From: an uncultured Flavobacteriales bacterium
GTDB taxonomy: Bacteria > Bacteroidota > Bacteroidia > Flavobacteriales_D > Crocinitomicaceae
NCBI GenBank assembly: GCA_905479845.1
Contig: CAJQOB010000197.1
Span: forward strand, 1-5,633
Length of the DNA stretch: 5,633 nt
Direction of reading: 5' to 3'
A program made the position numbers and the translations under genes. Under the pieces are notes generated by a model, which did not search any database, was not told the origin of the DNA, and saw only the letters and a list, made by a program, of their open reading frames with translations. Positions 1 to 5,633 of the stretch are shown piece after piece; within the stretch, counting starts at the first letter, position 1; every line of letters begins with the position of its first letter.

Positions 1-3000
1 AATGTCATTTGATCGGCACGAAGATTCCCTGACTGAAGGAATTCCGCAAAAACAGCATTCGCTGCTTGGATATCCATACCTAAAATGCTTCGAATGAAAG
101 AAACTAGAGGTTGATCGCCATAATTTTCTTTGTATTCTTCTCGTGTACCACAGTTCTTTCCATCAAATAGAATGTCTTCCAACTGGTGCAATTCTGCTTC
201 TGAAATGCGCTCGTTGTTCGTGATTTTATGGATAACCAAATGATCTCGATTATCTCTTAAGTAGCGTTCCACCCGATCTTTGTACCCGCGTAACGCCTGG
301 TATTGAGGAACAACATCTCTAACCTTAATATTCTCTTGATTTAAGTCATCCTGGAAGGAAGTATATACTTTTTCCTGTTTTTCATATTCAATGAATTTTA
401 CCAAATCACGCAAGGCTACACGGAGTTCTTCCATTCCATTTAACGATCTGGTATTCCAAAAACGTTCTTCCTGCAACTTACCTATTAATGGCATTTGATT
501 GGCTACAACGGGAACATTCCCTAGCTTACTCAAGTTACGCGCAATTTCAACCACACGATTAACATACTTAGCATCATCCAAGTCTTGCAGCATACATAAT
601 TGTATCACCAAGGTTAGATAATCAAACCGGCGTGCTAGCTCATCGTTTCCTTGGGGTTCAGGTAAATGCGATAAATGACCGCAAACATCCAACACATCTC
701 CTTTGGTGAGGTTGTTCCAACGTTCGCGTTTCGTATATTCGTTCACTTTACGCAGTTCTTTTCGAACCACGAAGCGCTCTTGAACTAAGGTGGCAATAGA
801 TAGGTGCAATTCATCCACATAGGTCAACATCAATTGTTCGTCAGCTTCGGTGCTATTCGTCGCTTCTTTGATCAATTGTGATACCTCCAACTTGGCCTCA
901 AAGATTTTTTGAGAAATGGGTTTCTGTGCCTTTCCACTCACTCCGTCGGGATGCTCATCAAAGAATTCAAAATTTTGACAGAAGTCGAAAATATAAAACT
1001 CAGTCTTGTTTTCTCCTGGTCCAAACAAGTCAGGACGTAAACGTGTTCCTCGACCAATCATTTGCCAAAACTTAGAGGCTGACTTTACCAATTTGAAGAA
1101 CACCAAATTGAGTACACGCGGAGCATCCACTCCAGTGTCCATCATATCTACCGAAACAGCAATTTGTGGGTCTTGTTCCTCAAAATCGTCGGTGAATTTA
1201 TCCAGTAAATCTTGTGCCTTTGGTTCGTAATTATCAATCACTCGTAAGAACTTACCACTGTATTCGGGATAATTCTTGTTAAATCGCTCCTCAATGAAAA
1301 CAGCATGTTGGTGGTTCTTAGCAAAGATGATGGTTTTCCCCAATTTATCTCCCCCTTCCACTTTCAGTCCTTCTGTCATCAAGTGATTCAAGACCTGATC
1401 CACAGTATTCGTGTTGAACAACCACTGATTCAATGCTGCACTTCCAATCTCATCGATATTGTGGTCTGAAGGGTCTCCAAACTTCTCTTCGTACTGCTTC
1501 TGTTCTGCCTCTGATAATTCATTATATTTGATTCCCTCTCGCAAAAACTTGAGAGGAACAGAAACTCCCTTTGGTGGCACCAAAAACTTGTCCTCAACAG
1601 CCTGATTCAATTCATAAGCAAAAGTTGGATTATCGTCTTCAATTTCGAAAAGCTCATAGGTATTGTGATCGACATCCTTCTTCGGAGTAGCTGTTAAACC
1701 AACCAACATTGAATCGAAGTAATCGAAAATGGCTTTGTATTTCTGATAGACAGAACGGTGGGCTTCATCGATAAAAATGACATCAAAATGTCCTACTCCA
1801 TAGAATCGACCATCGTCTGTTTTGACGCTGTCAATCTTACCTATCATCGTCTGATATGTAGAAAACACAACACGCGTTCCGTTATCCTCTTTTTCTTTGG
1901 TCAAGTCAATACTCGACAAATGGGGCAGCTGCGCACTGATCGCTTTCTTTGCCTGCGTAACCAGCGCATTTCGATCTGCCAAAAACAAAATTCGCTTCGC
2001 CCAATTGCACTTCGTGAGCATATCGATAATGGATGCAGCAGTTCTTGTTTTTCCAGACCCTGTGGCCATTACCAGCAAGGCTTTACGGTGTAAACCAGTA
2101 ATACTTCCGTTGTGCGTTCCAACAAAACGTTCTGCCACACGTTGAATGGCTTCCAATTGATACGGACGCCCTGCAATCTCAAGGTTCATTTCAAAATGAC
2201 GCAAATCCTTTCGAGATTCACGACGATCGATCATTAATTGAAGCTCGTCTTTCGTATAAAAACCTTGAACCTCTCTGGGAGTATAAAAGGCATCATCCCA
2301 AATGTGTGACTCAAAACCGTTGGTGTAGAAAATAATTGGACGTTGACCGTGCATTTGCTCCAAACAGTCGGCATATAAAACCGCTTGTTGACGCCCCTTG
2401 TCTGCGCTGATGAGTGCTTTCTTAGCTTCCACAACTGCCAGTGGCAAACCGTCATCTCCCCAGAGTACATAATCTACATACCCCAAACCACTCGGATTGA
2501 GGGATTTTGGCATTCCTTTTACCTCGTATTCCAATTCACGTCCTTCACGTAAATTGTCCCAACCGGCTTCTTGTAAGTAGATGTCGATGTAGATTTTACG
2601 CGTAACGCTCTCAGGAATATTTTGAGGTATTGCCTTGTTGAGTTCTAAGGTCTTTTGACGTTCTTCTCTTCGCTCAGTAGTCGGACGCTTTTGTTCTTTG
2701 AGTTTTTGTTTCTCTTCTTCAGAGAATTTGATTTTCTCTTCTAATGCACGTTGTTCCTTTCTAAAGGTAGACTCCTGTTCCTCTAATTTCTTTTGAAGAA
2801 GTTCCAATTGCTGTTTGAGCAACTGTTCTTCTTCTCCTGTTGAAATGATGGTTTCATCAAAGCTTCCAATCTCATAGATATCTTCTCCGTAATACTTTGC
2901 TAAAAACGCTGCAAATGAGTGTAAGGCTTTAATGGAAATTAACGCACTATCACTGCTTACTTTTTTTCCATGCGCTCCGGTGTTACCAATCTTGCGAATA

Positions 3001-3254
3001 AGATTGATTTGGCGAAAGAGCGAATCGTTGATGTTGGCTTTGAACGAATAGGCGTGAATGAGTGAGCTGAGTGAAGTATCGTAGGGTTGTTCTAGATCTG
3101 AATCATTCTCGTAGAGCCAGTGGACCATTTTTTCGAGAGCGCTTCTGCTCAAAATAGCGGAAAATCGTGGCTGGATACACACGTGCGACTCAGCATTAAC
3201 ACATTCCTGAGATATTTCAGGCCATTCGGAAAGAAAGTGGAAATTTGTTTGCAA
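1..3254 (-). CDS. hsdR: Type I restriction enzyme R subunit (HsdR, EcoEI-like), 3' end outside window
   Basis: This is the motor and nuclease subunit of a type I restriction-modification enzyme, which translocates DNA and cuts unmodified DNA together with HsdM and HsdS. About 1084 codons are visible without a stop. Numbered from the proposed start, the domains are: a DUF4145-type N-terminal domain (about 1-125, with GNTGAHG ending at 96); a Glu/Lys/Gln-rich coiled coil (about 141-205); a PD-(D/E)xK nuclease domain with D261, E276-A-K278 and a QxxxY motif (Q290-Y294); and an SF2 helicase with Walker A ATGSGKT (397-403), DEAH (496-499), TATP (521-524), DTGVDAP (706-712) and QMIGRGTR (731-738). 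An EcoEI_R_C-like region follows to the left edge. By comparison with remembered relatives, perhaps 60-80 residues are missing. The first in-frame ATG (3128) would delete 42 residues that match the family's N-terminus (NFHFLSEWPEI, then LSRSALEK), so TTG at 3254 is preferred. The frame is closed by TAA at 3300-3302. No HsdM or HsdS is in the window. Confidence 0.95.
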   Translation of the reverse strand, partial: MQTNFHFLSEWPEISQECVNAESHVCIQPRFSAILSRSALEKMVHWLYENDSDLEQPYDTSLSSLIHAYSFKANINDSLFRQINLIRKIGNTGAHGKKVSSDSALISIKALHSFAAFLAKYYGEDIYEIGSFDETIISTGEEEQLLKQQLELLQKKLEEQESTFRKEQRALEEKIKFSEEEKQKLKEQKRPTTERREERQKTLELNKAIPQNIPESVTRKIYIDIYLQEAGWDNLREGRELEYEVKGMPKSLNPSGLGYVDYVLWGDDGLPLAVVEAKKALISADKGRQQAVLYADCLEQMHGQRPIIFYTNGFESHIWDDAFYTPREVQGFYTKDELQLMIDRRESRKDLRHFEMNLEIAGRPYQLEAIQRVAERFVGTHNGSITGLHRKALLVMATGSGKTRTAASIIDMLTKCNWAKRILFLADRNALVTQAKKAISAQLPHLSSIDLTKEKEDNGTRVVFSTYQTMIGKIDSVKTDDGRFYGVGHFDVIFIDEAHRSVYQKYKAIFDYFDSMLVGLTATPKKDVDHNTYELFEIEDDNPTFAYELNQAVEDKFLVPPKGVSVPLKFLREGIKYNELSEAEQKQYEEKFGDPSDHNIDEIGSAALNQWLFNTNTVDQVLNHLMTEGLKVEGGDKLGKTIIFAKNHQHAVFIEERFNKNYPEYSGKFLRVIDNYEPKAQDLLDKFTDDFEEQDPQIAVSVDMMDTGVDAPRVLNLVFFKLVKSASKFWQMIGRGTRLRPDLFGPGENKTEFYIFDFCQNFEFFDEHPDGVSGKAQKPISQKIFEAKLEVSQLIKEATNSTEADEQLMLTYVDELHLSIATLVQERFVVRKELRKVNEYTKRERWNNLTKGDVLDVCGHLSHLPEPQGNDELARRFDYLTLVIQLCMLQDLDDAKYVNRVVEIARNLSKLGNVPVVANQMPLIGKLQEERFWNTRSLNGMEELRVALRDLVKFIEYEKQEKVYTSFQDDLNQENIKVRDVVPQYQALRGYKDRVERYLRDNRDHLVIHKITNNERISEAELHQLEDILFDGKNCGTREEYKENYGDQPLVSFIRSILGMDIQAANAVFAEFLQSGNLRADQMT

Positions 3255-3342
3255 GCAAGCGGTTTTAATATATACGCTCAAAATACAGAAAAAGTGGGAT
3301 TATCGAGTCGTAGAACTGACCTTTCAAAAAAATAGATTTTGC
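3255..3342 (-). promoter_or_regulatory. Spacer between the SecB-like gene and hsdR
   Basis: These 88 bases separate the chaperone stop codon from the proposed hsdR start. They are A/T-rich. Near the chaperone end the transcribed strand has a T-run preceded by an AT-only inverted repeat with a 2-base gap (AAAAT-CT-ATTTT), too weak to call a terminator. TATTTTG near 3281-3287 resembles but does not match the Bacteroidota -7 element TAnnTTTG. The proposed TTG start lies within TTGC-TT-GCAA and is preceded by an A-rich stretch rather than a Shine-Dalgarno sequence. hsdR may therefore be read through from the upstream operon or have its own weak promoter here; the sequence does not decide. Confidence 0.3.
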
Positions 3343-3825
3343 TTATCCAATTGCTGACATTATTTCATATGATTCATTCATCAAGTTTTTGGGATCAATA
3401 ACGGGAAGAATAATTCCCGAAAGAACTGAACCTTGTGTTTTCGAATAAATGATTCCGCGAGCAGTTGAATACGAAATCGCCAACATACTAAAACCTAAGT
3501 TCTCATCTATTTGTGGAACTTCATCTTTTTTGTGAGTGAAATACGAGGCAAAATCTTCAATAAAGAAATGAAATTCTAGTTCGAATTCACATTTAGCGTC
3601 GAGGTCTATTTTCTTTTCATCGCGTGCAACGATTGTCGTATTTAATCGAATTCTAGCGGCCCCTTCTTTTATATTCAGCGCAGTCTTTTGTGCAAAACAA
3701 AAATGATAGGCATGAAACTTTTCGCTTAGTTCGTTTACGTCAAAACCAACATCAATAATTGATTTAAAGCTTCCAACATTGATTAAATGGATCTCTTCTG
3801 GATCAAAAACTTTCTTCTTTGCCAT
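3343..3825 (-). CDS. SecB-like chaperone of a toxin-antitoxin-chaperone module
   Basis: This 160-aa cytoplasmic protein has no signal peptide or membrane segment. It reads like the SecB fold: alternating hydrophobic beta strands at about 14-29, 56-68 and 74-91, then a segment at 110-150 (LAISYSTARGIIYSKT, then ILPVIDPKNLMN) that parallels E. coli SecB, where a Pro/Tyr-Ala-Arg helix is followed by an LxPVNFDALF-type end. The match is from memory of the family, not a search. Its ATG overlaps the antitoxin stop by one base (TAATG), the third gene of a toxin-antitoxin-chaperone order. In known TAC systems such a SecB paralogue binds the C-terminal tail of the antitoxin, prevents its aggregation and degradation, and so keeps the toxin silent. 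A role in general protein export is less likely given this context. SecB-like is fairly secure; partner specificity is inferred. Confidence 0.75.
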   Translation of the reverse strand: MAKKKVFDPEEIHLINVGSFKSIIDVGFDVNELSEKFHAYHFCFAQKTALNIKEGAARIRLNTTIVARDEKKIDLDAKCEFELEFHFFIEDFASYFTHKKDEVPQIDENLGFSMLAISYSTARGIIYSKTQGSVLSGIILPVIDPKNLMNESYEIMSAIG

Positions 3826-4325
3826 TATGCGTTAAGTCTATATGTTGCTTCTTCACTATACTCGAGCGTTTGCACATTAGAGGGAGCAATCACGGTAAAT
3901 TGTCTTTTAAAGGTGAATTGCTGAATCATAGAGCTTCTTCCTGGACGTTCCTCATGACAAAATTGGTGATCAGGAACCTCCTCAATTTCTTCATCTGAAA
4001 GTTGTTTCCCCAAATCACTAATCAATTCGGAGAAGGTCATTCCCATAACGTGTGCAATTTTTGTCATCGTTTGAAGCGTCAAATTTTCCTCACCTCGCAG
4101 TAATTTACCCACATACTGTGGAGAAACCTCCAATTCGGTGGCAAGATCCTTTTTCTTCATTTTAGGTATTTGACTTTCCATGAAATCCAGGAGCATAAAG
4201 ATGACTCCAGCAGATGCCACTAACCATTCTTCATCCTTGATTATTTCCTTAGATTCTTGCAGAAAGGTTGATTCCTCATTAGAAATCAATGCTTCAAATT
4301 TTTCTATTTTCTTTTCCTCTTTCAT
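3825..4325 (-). CDS. XRE-family HTH antitoxin (HigA-like) with long C-terminal tail
   Basis: This 166-aa protein has three parts. Residues 1-55 are acidic and mainly helical. Residues about 57-100 form a Cro/C1-type helix-turn-helix (DLATELEVSPQYVGKLLRG, then LTLQTMTKIAHVMGMTFSEL), the DNA-binding domain of the XRE family. Residues about 105-166 form an acidic then hydrophobic/aromatic tail ending near TLEYSEEATYRLNA. The predicted role is to neutralise the toxin encoded just upstream and to repress the operon. In TAC antitoxins an aggregation-prone tail of this kind is the chaperone addiction (ChAD) region bound by the SecB-like partner; I infer the same here from position, not from sequence identity. 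Its ATG lies inside the toxin stop (ATGA, 4-base overlap) and its TAA overlaps the chaperone ATG. This suggests translational coupling, since no Shine-Dalgarno is visible. The HTH is clear; the antitoxin role rests on context. Confidence 0.8.
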   Translation of the reverse strand: MKEEKKIEKFEALISNEESTFLQESKEIIKDEEWLVASAGVIFMLLDFMESQIPKMKKKDLATELEVSPQYVGKLLRGEENLTLQTMTKIAHVMGMTFSELISDLGKQLSDEEIEEVPDHQFCHEERPGRSSMIQQFTFKRQFTVIAPSNVQTLEYSEEATYRLNA

Positions 4326-4900
4326 GATTCGTCGAGTATAAATTCATAAAAACTTTCATCATCAATGACGCCTTGCGCCTTTAAATAACCCGCTGTTGTT
4401 TGTAAGCGTGTTAGTTGATGATATGTTTCATTCTGGTCTTTCATTAAATGCACCAGTTTTATGGCGCCTCCAGTTAACACATAGTGTTCAGAAGAAACTC
4501 GAATGGCGTATATCGCGATGAGTCGTTTTCTTCCTTTTGTTTTTTGCAGTGTTCGTTCTCCAATTTCGGTGTTCGTAAGCGGTTTAAAAAACTCATCTAG
4601 ATTCGCGTCCCCTCCTGCTTTGATCGTGTTACAAATTTCGACGATCTTCTTCCGAACAAAAATCGCATCTTGATATACTTGCATCCGTGCTTTGGCGACA
4701 GTTAACCCTTTCTTACGATAAAATGCACTTGCCAAATGCTTTTTATTATTCGGGTCATTGAAAAAGTTGTTGATATATGTGAGATCTTTCCATTGTTTAA
4801 AAATTTTATCCCATTCACTTGTATACGTTTGCGTTGCTGTGTCCGTATCGTGATACTTAACTGCCACCAAATTATAATCGAATATACGTACAAATTTCAT
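4322..4900 (-). CDS. Putative RelE/HigB-like toxin of a TAC module
   Basis: This 192-aa soluble protein has no signal or membrane segment. The N-terminal part (1-60) carries an acidic/aromatic stretch (EWDKIFKQWKDL). The middle (62-95) is a basic helix. The C-terminal half has the pattern seen in RelE/HigB-fold toxins: a FFKPLTNTEIGERTLQ linker, basic residues KTKGRKR (120-126), then strands LIAIYAIRV and HYVLTGGAIKL followed by a helix (about 150-178). RelE/HigB toxins are ribosome-dependent mRNA endonucleases; if this fold assignment is right, the 120-150 segment would carry the RNA-binding and catalytic residues. The protein is about twice the length of classical HigB, so the N-terminal half is an addition. 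Placement first in an operon followed by an XRE gene matches HigBA order. A palindrome lies six bases upstream of the ATG. The toxin role is mainly inferred from context and fold pattern; the exact family is uncertain. Confidence 0.6.
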   Translation of the reverse strand: MKFVRIFDYNLVAVKYHDTDTATQTYTSEWDKIFKQWKDLTYINNFFNDPNNKKHLASAFYRKKGLTVAKARMQVYQDAIFVRKKIVEICNTIKAGGDANLDEFFKPLTNTEIGERTLQKTKGRKRLIAIYAIRVSSEHYVLTGGAIKLVHLMKDQNETYHQLTRLQTTAGYLKAQGVIDDESFYEFILDES

Positions 4901-4906
4901 AAAATC

Positions 4907-4918
4907 AACCTATAGGTT
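4907..4918. promoter_or_regulatory. 12-bp perfect palindrome, candidate antitoxin operator
   Basis: AACCTATAGGTT is identical to its own reverse complement and ends six bases before the toxin ATG. XRE-type antitoxins bind as dimers to short palindromes near the operon start and repress transcription, so this is the best candidate operator for the HTH protein encoded by the second gene. Half-site relatives (ATAGGTT at 5038-5044, and TAGGT-TTC-ACCTA at 5079-5091) occur further upstream in the same intergenic region. The palindrome is seen directly; its role as operator is inferred. Confidence 0.5.
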
Positions 4919-4943
4919 TACTTTTTAACACTTTTTTATCATT

Positions 4944-4971
4944 TTAAGGTAAATCGATCCGGAAAAATCAA
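4944..4971 (-). promoter_or_regulatory. Weak candidate promoter for the TAC operon
   Basis: On the minus strand a TTG (4969-4971) is followed after 17 bases by TACCTTAA (4944-4951). This partly fits the Bacteroidota arrangement of a TTG-type -33 element and a TAnnTTTG -7 element, matching TAnnTT but not the final TG. An overlapping TAAAAT could serve as a -10 of the ordinary sigma-70 type, with TTGATT upstream at a rather long 19-base spacing. Transcription from either would place the 12-bp palindrome early in the transcript or just downstream of the start, compatible with repression by a bound dimer. Confidence 0.25.
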
Positions 4972-5051
4972 GATAATTAAAAGTGGTTTTGGTTATTACT
5001 TACTCGTGAGAGACAGGTATTAAAACTAGCGTTTTTGATAGGTTTTTCCAA

Positions 5052-5088
5052 GTGAAACGGGAGTGTTTTAGGGGCTCTTAGGTTTCAC
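5052..5088. repeat. Imperfect inverted repeat GTGAAAC...GTTTCAC
   Basis: GTGAAAC at 5052-5058 is repeated as its reverse complement GTTTCAC at 5082-5088, separated by 23 bases. It could form a long-looped hairpin in the 3' region of the membrane protein transcript or act as a protein-binding site. There is no T-run directly after it, so a Rho-independent terminator is not supported. The right arm overlaps the smaller repeat TAGGT-TTC-ACCTA at 5079-5091. Confidence 0.3.
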
Positions 5089-5091
5089 CTA
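5079..5091. repeat. Split palindrome TAGGT-TTC-ACCTA
   Basis: Two perfect 5-base arms flank a 3-base centre. The arms share the AGGT/ACCT core with the 12-bp palindrome next to the toxin start. This may be a secondary, weaker operator, but arms this short can occur by chance in an A/T-rich region. Confidence 0.25.
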
Positions 5092-5154
5092 TGTCAATTC
5101 TCGTTTACTTCTCGGATTTGTTCTCCCTTTCAATTTTTTGGCTTTGTCTACCGT

Positions 5155-5633
5155 TTAGACTTTGGCAAATTTACGTGACGCTTTGATCAAGTGATAAATG
5201 AAAAAACCACCAAATATTCTTCCTAAGACACCACTTACAACAGCCATAGTTCCCCATTCCGGTGGAGCTTTGTAAACAGGAATTAGCCAATGGAAATATT
5301 CTTTTAGACCAGAGAAGAAATCACCATTCCAAAACATGTAATCGTGGCTTTCGAACGTCCAGATGGAAATACACACTAGCAAATGAAAAAATACTAGCAG
5401 TCCCAGAGGCCGCAAATAACTTTGTCCAAAATCACTCACAACTTTATCGAGCCTAATTAAAAATCTATCCCATCTTCCTATATCCTTTCCCCACTTTACG
5501 TAATTCCAATAAACAGACATTTCATTTTTATAGAATGCCAAACCATCAATTCTGTTGTTATTGGATAAACTCAAGCTTTTTAGCTGTCTGTAAATTTCCC
5601 TTTGAACTAGGTATTGCTCCTGTTCTTCATCCG
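5155..5633 (-). CDS. C-terminal part of a two-TM membrane protein, N-terminus outside window
   Basis: The frame is open from the right edge to TAA at 5155-5157, giving 158 visible codons. A TTG at 5574 could be mistaken for a start, but the frame continues upstream without a stop (EEQEQYLVQREIYRQLKSL), so this is the tail of a longer protein. The visible part has a charged helical segment (IYRQLK...NRIDGLAFYKNEM), then a transmembrane segment (about residues 75-93, PLGLLVFFHLLVCISIW), a roughly 35-residue loop rich in aromatics, and a second hydrophobic segment (about 127-149) ending in a basic tail (KASRKFAKV). I recall this charged-linker, two-helix and RKFxK ending from C-termini of uncharacterised bacterial membrane proteins, some with pentapeptide-type repeats or channel-like ends, but I cannot name the family. 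It is co-directional with the TAC operon and 254 bases away, so it is probably a separate unit. Confidence 0.75.
   Translation of the reverse strand, partial: DEEQEQYLVQREIYRQLKSLSLSNNNRIDGLAFYKNEMSVYWNYVKWGKDIGRWDRFLIRLDKVVSDFGQSYLRPLGLLVFFHLLVCISIWTFESHDYMFWNGDFFSGLKEYFHWLIPVYKAPPEWGTMAVVSGVLGRIFGGFFIYHLIKASRKFAKV

Larger units (their letters stand above)
4901..5154 (-). promoter_or_regulatory. Intergenic regulatory region upstream of the TAC operon
   Basis: These 254 bases lie between the membrane protein stop and the toxin start and contain no plausible gene on either strand. They are A/T-rich, with several inverted repeats built on AGGT/ACCT. They hold the most likely promoter and operator of the three-gene operon. 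There is no convincing GC-rich hairpin followed by T-run for the upstream membrane gene, so the location of its terminator is unknown. A small AAAAC-TAGC-GTTTT repeat (5022-5035) is followed by T residues on the plus strand only. Confidence 0.5.

Noticed and set aside
878..1230. Two short plus-strand open frames of 65 and 74 codons
   Set aside because: They lie wholly inside the helicase region of hsdR on the opposite strand, where the minus frame carries conserved motifs (DTGVDAP, QMIGRGTR). Their translations show no recognisable pattern.
1758..2145. Plus-strand open frames of 111 and 82 codons
   Set aside because: They are antisense to the Walker A to DEAH part of hsdR, which is clearly the coding strand. 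Composition is that of a shadow frame.
2234..2470. Minus-strand 78-codon frame
   Set aside because: It is a shifted reading of the hsdR nuclease region; the hsdR frame with D261, E276 and K278 explains this sequence.
3120..3335. Plus-strand 71-codon frame near the hsdR start
   Set aside because: It is antisense to the conserved HsdR N-terminus and the spacer. No family resemblance and no upstream signal.
3325..3342. AT-only inverted repeat with T-run as a terminator after the chaperone gene
   Set aside because: The stem has no G/C pairs and only a 2-base gap, so a stable intrinsic terminator is not supported.
4702..4893. Minus-strand 63-codon frame inside the toxin gene
   Set aside because: It is an out-of-frame reading within the 192-aa toxin frame, which is longer and fits the operon overlaps.
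5262..5456. Plus-strand 64-codon frame
   Set aside because: It is antisense to the membrane protein frame, which has coherent transmembrane segments.
1..5633. CRISPR arrays, tRNA or rRNA genes, insertion sequences and attachment sites
   Set aside because: I saw no regularly spaced repeats, cloverleaf-like segments, transposase frames or terminal inverted repeats in the window.

Overview
The window looks like a defence-associated accessory region, probably from a member of the Bacteroidota. It is AT-rich, none of the starts is preceded by a clear Shine-Dalgarno sequence, and upstream regions are A/T-rich. The protein families also fit that phylum. The assignment is inference from style, not from a marker gene. 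Every gene I can support lies on the minus strand, so transcription runs from right to left.

From right to left: (1) the C-terminal end of a membrane protein with two predicted transmembrane segments (5155 to the right edge, N-terminus outside). (2) A 254-base intergenic region with a possible promoter, several AGGT/ACCT inverted repeats and a perfect 12-bp palindrome just before the next start codon. (3) A tight three-gene operon (4900 down to 3343) whose frames overlap by 4 bases and then 1 base. It encodes a 192-aa putative RelE/HigB-like toxin, a 166-aa XRE-type helix-turn-helix antitoxin with a long C-terminal tail, and a 160-aa SecB-like chaperone. This is the layout of a toxin-antitoxin-chaperone (TAC) module. 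(4) An 88-base spacer. (5) A large type I restriction enzyme R subunit (HsdR, EcoEI-like) from a likely TTG start at 3254 to the left edge, with only its last part missing.

Proposed joint function: the restriction subunit would form part of a type I restriction-modification complex whose HsdM and HsdS partners must lie outside, probably to the left. The TAC module would be a second defence layer. In known TACs the SecB-like chaperone protects an unstable antitoxin through its C-terminal tail. When the chaperone is occupied elsewhere the antitoxin is lost and the toxin acts. The TAC operon is the most interesting item. Its toxin and antitoxin tail look diverged from the well-studied mycobacterial example, and it sits directly upstream of hsdR.
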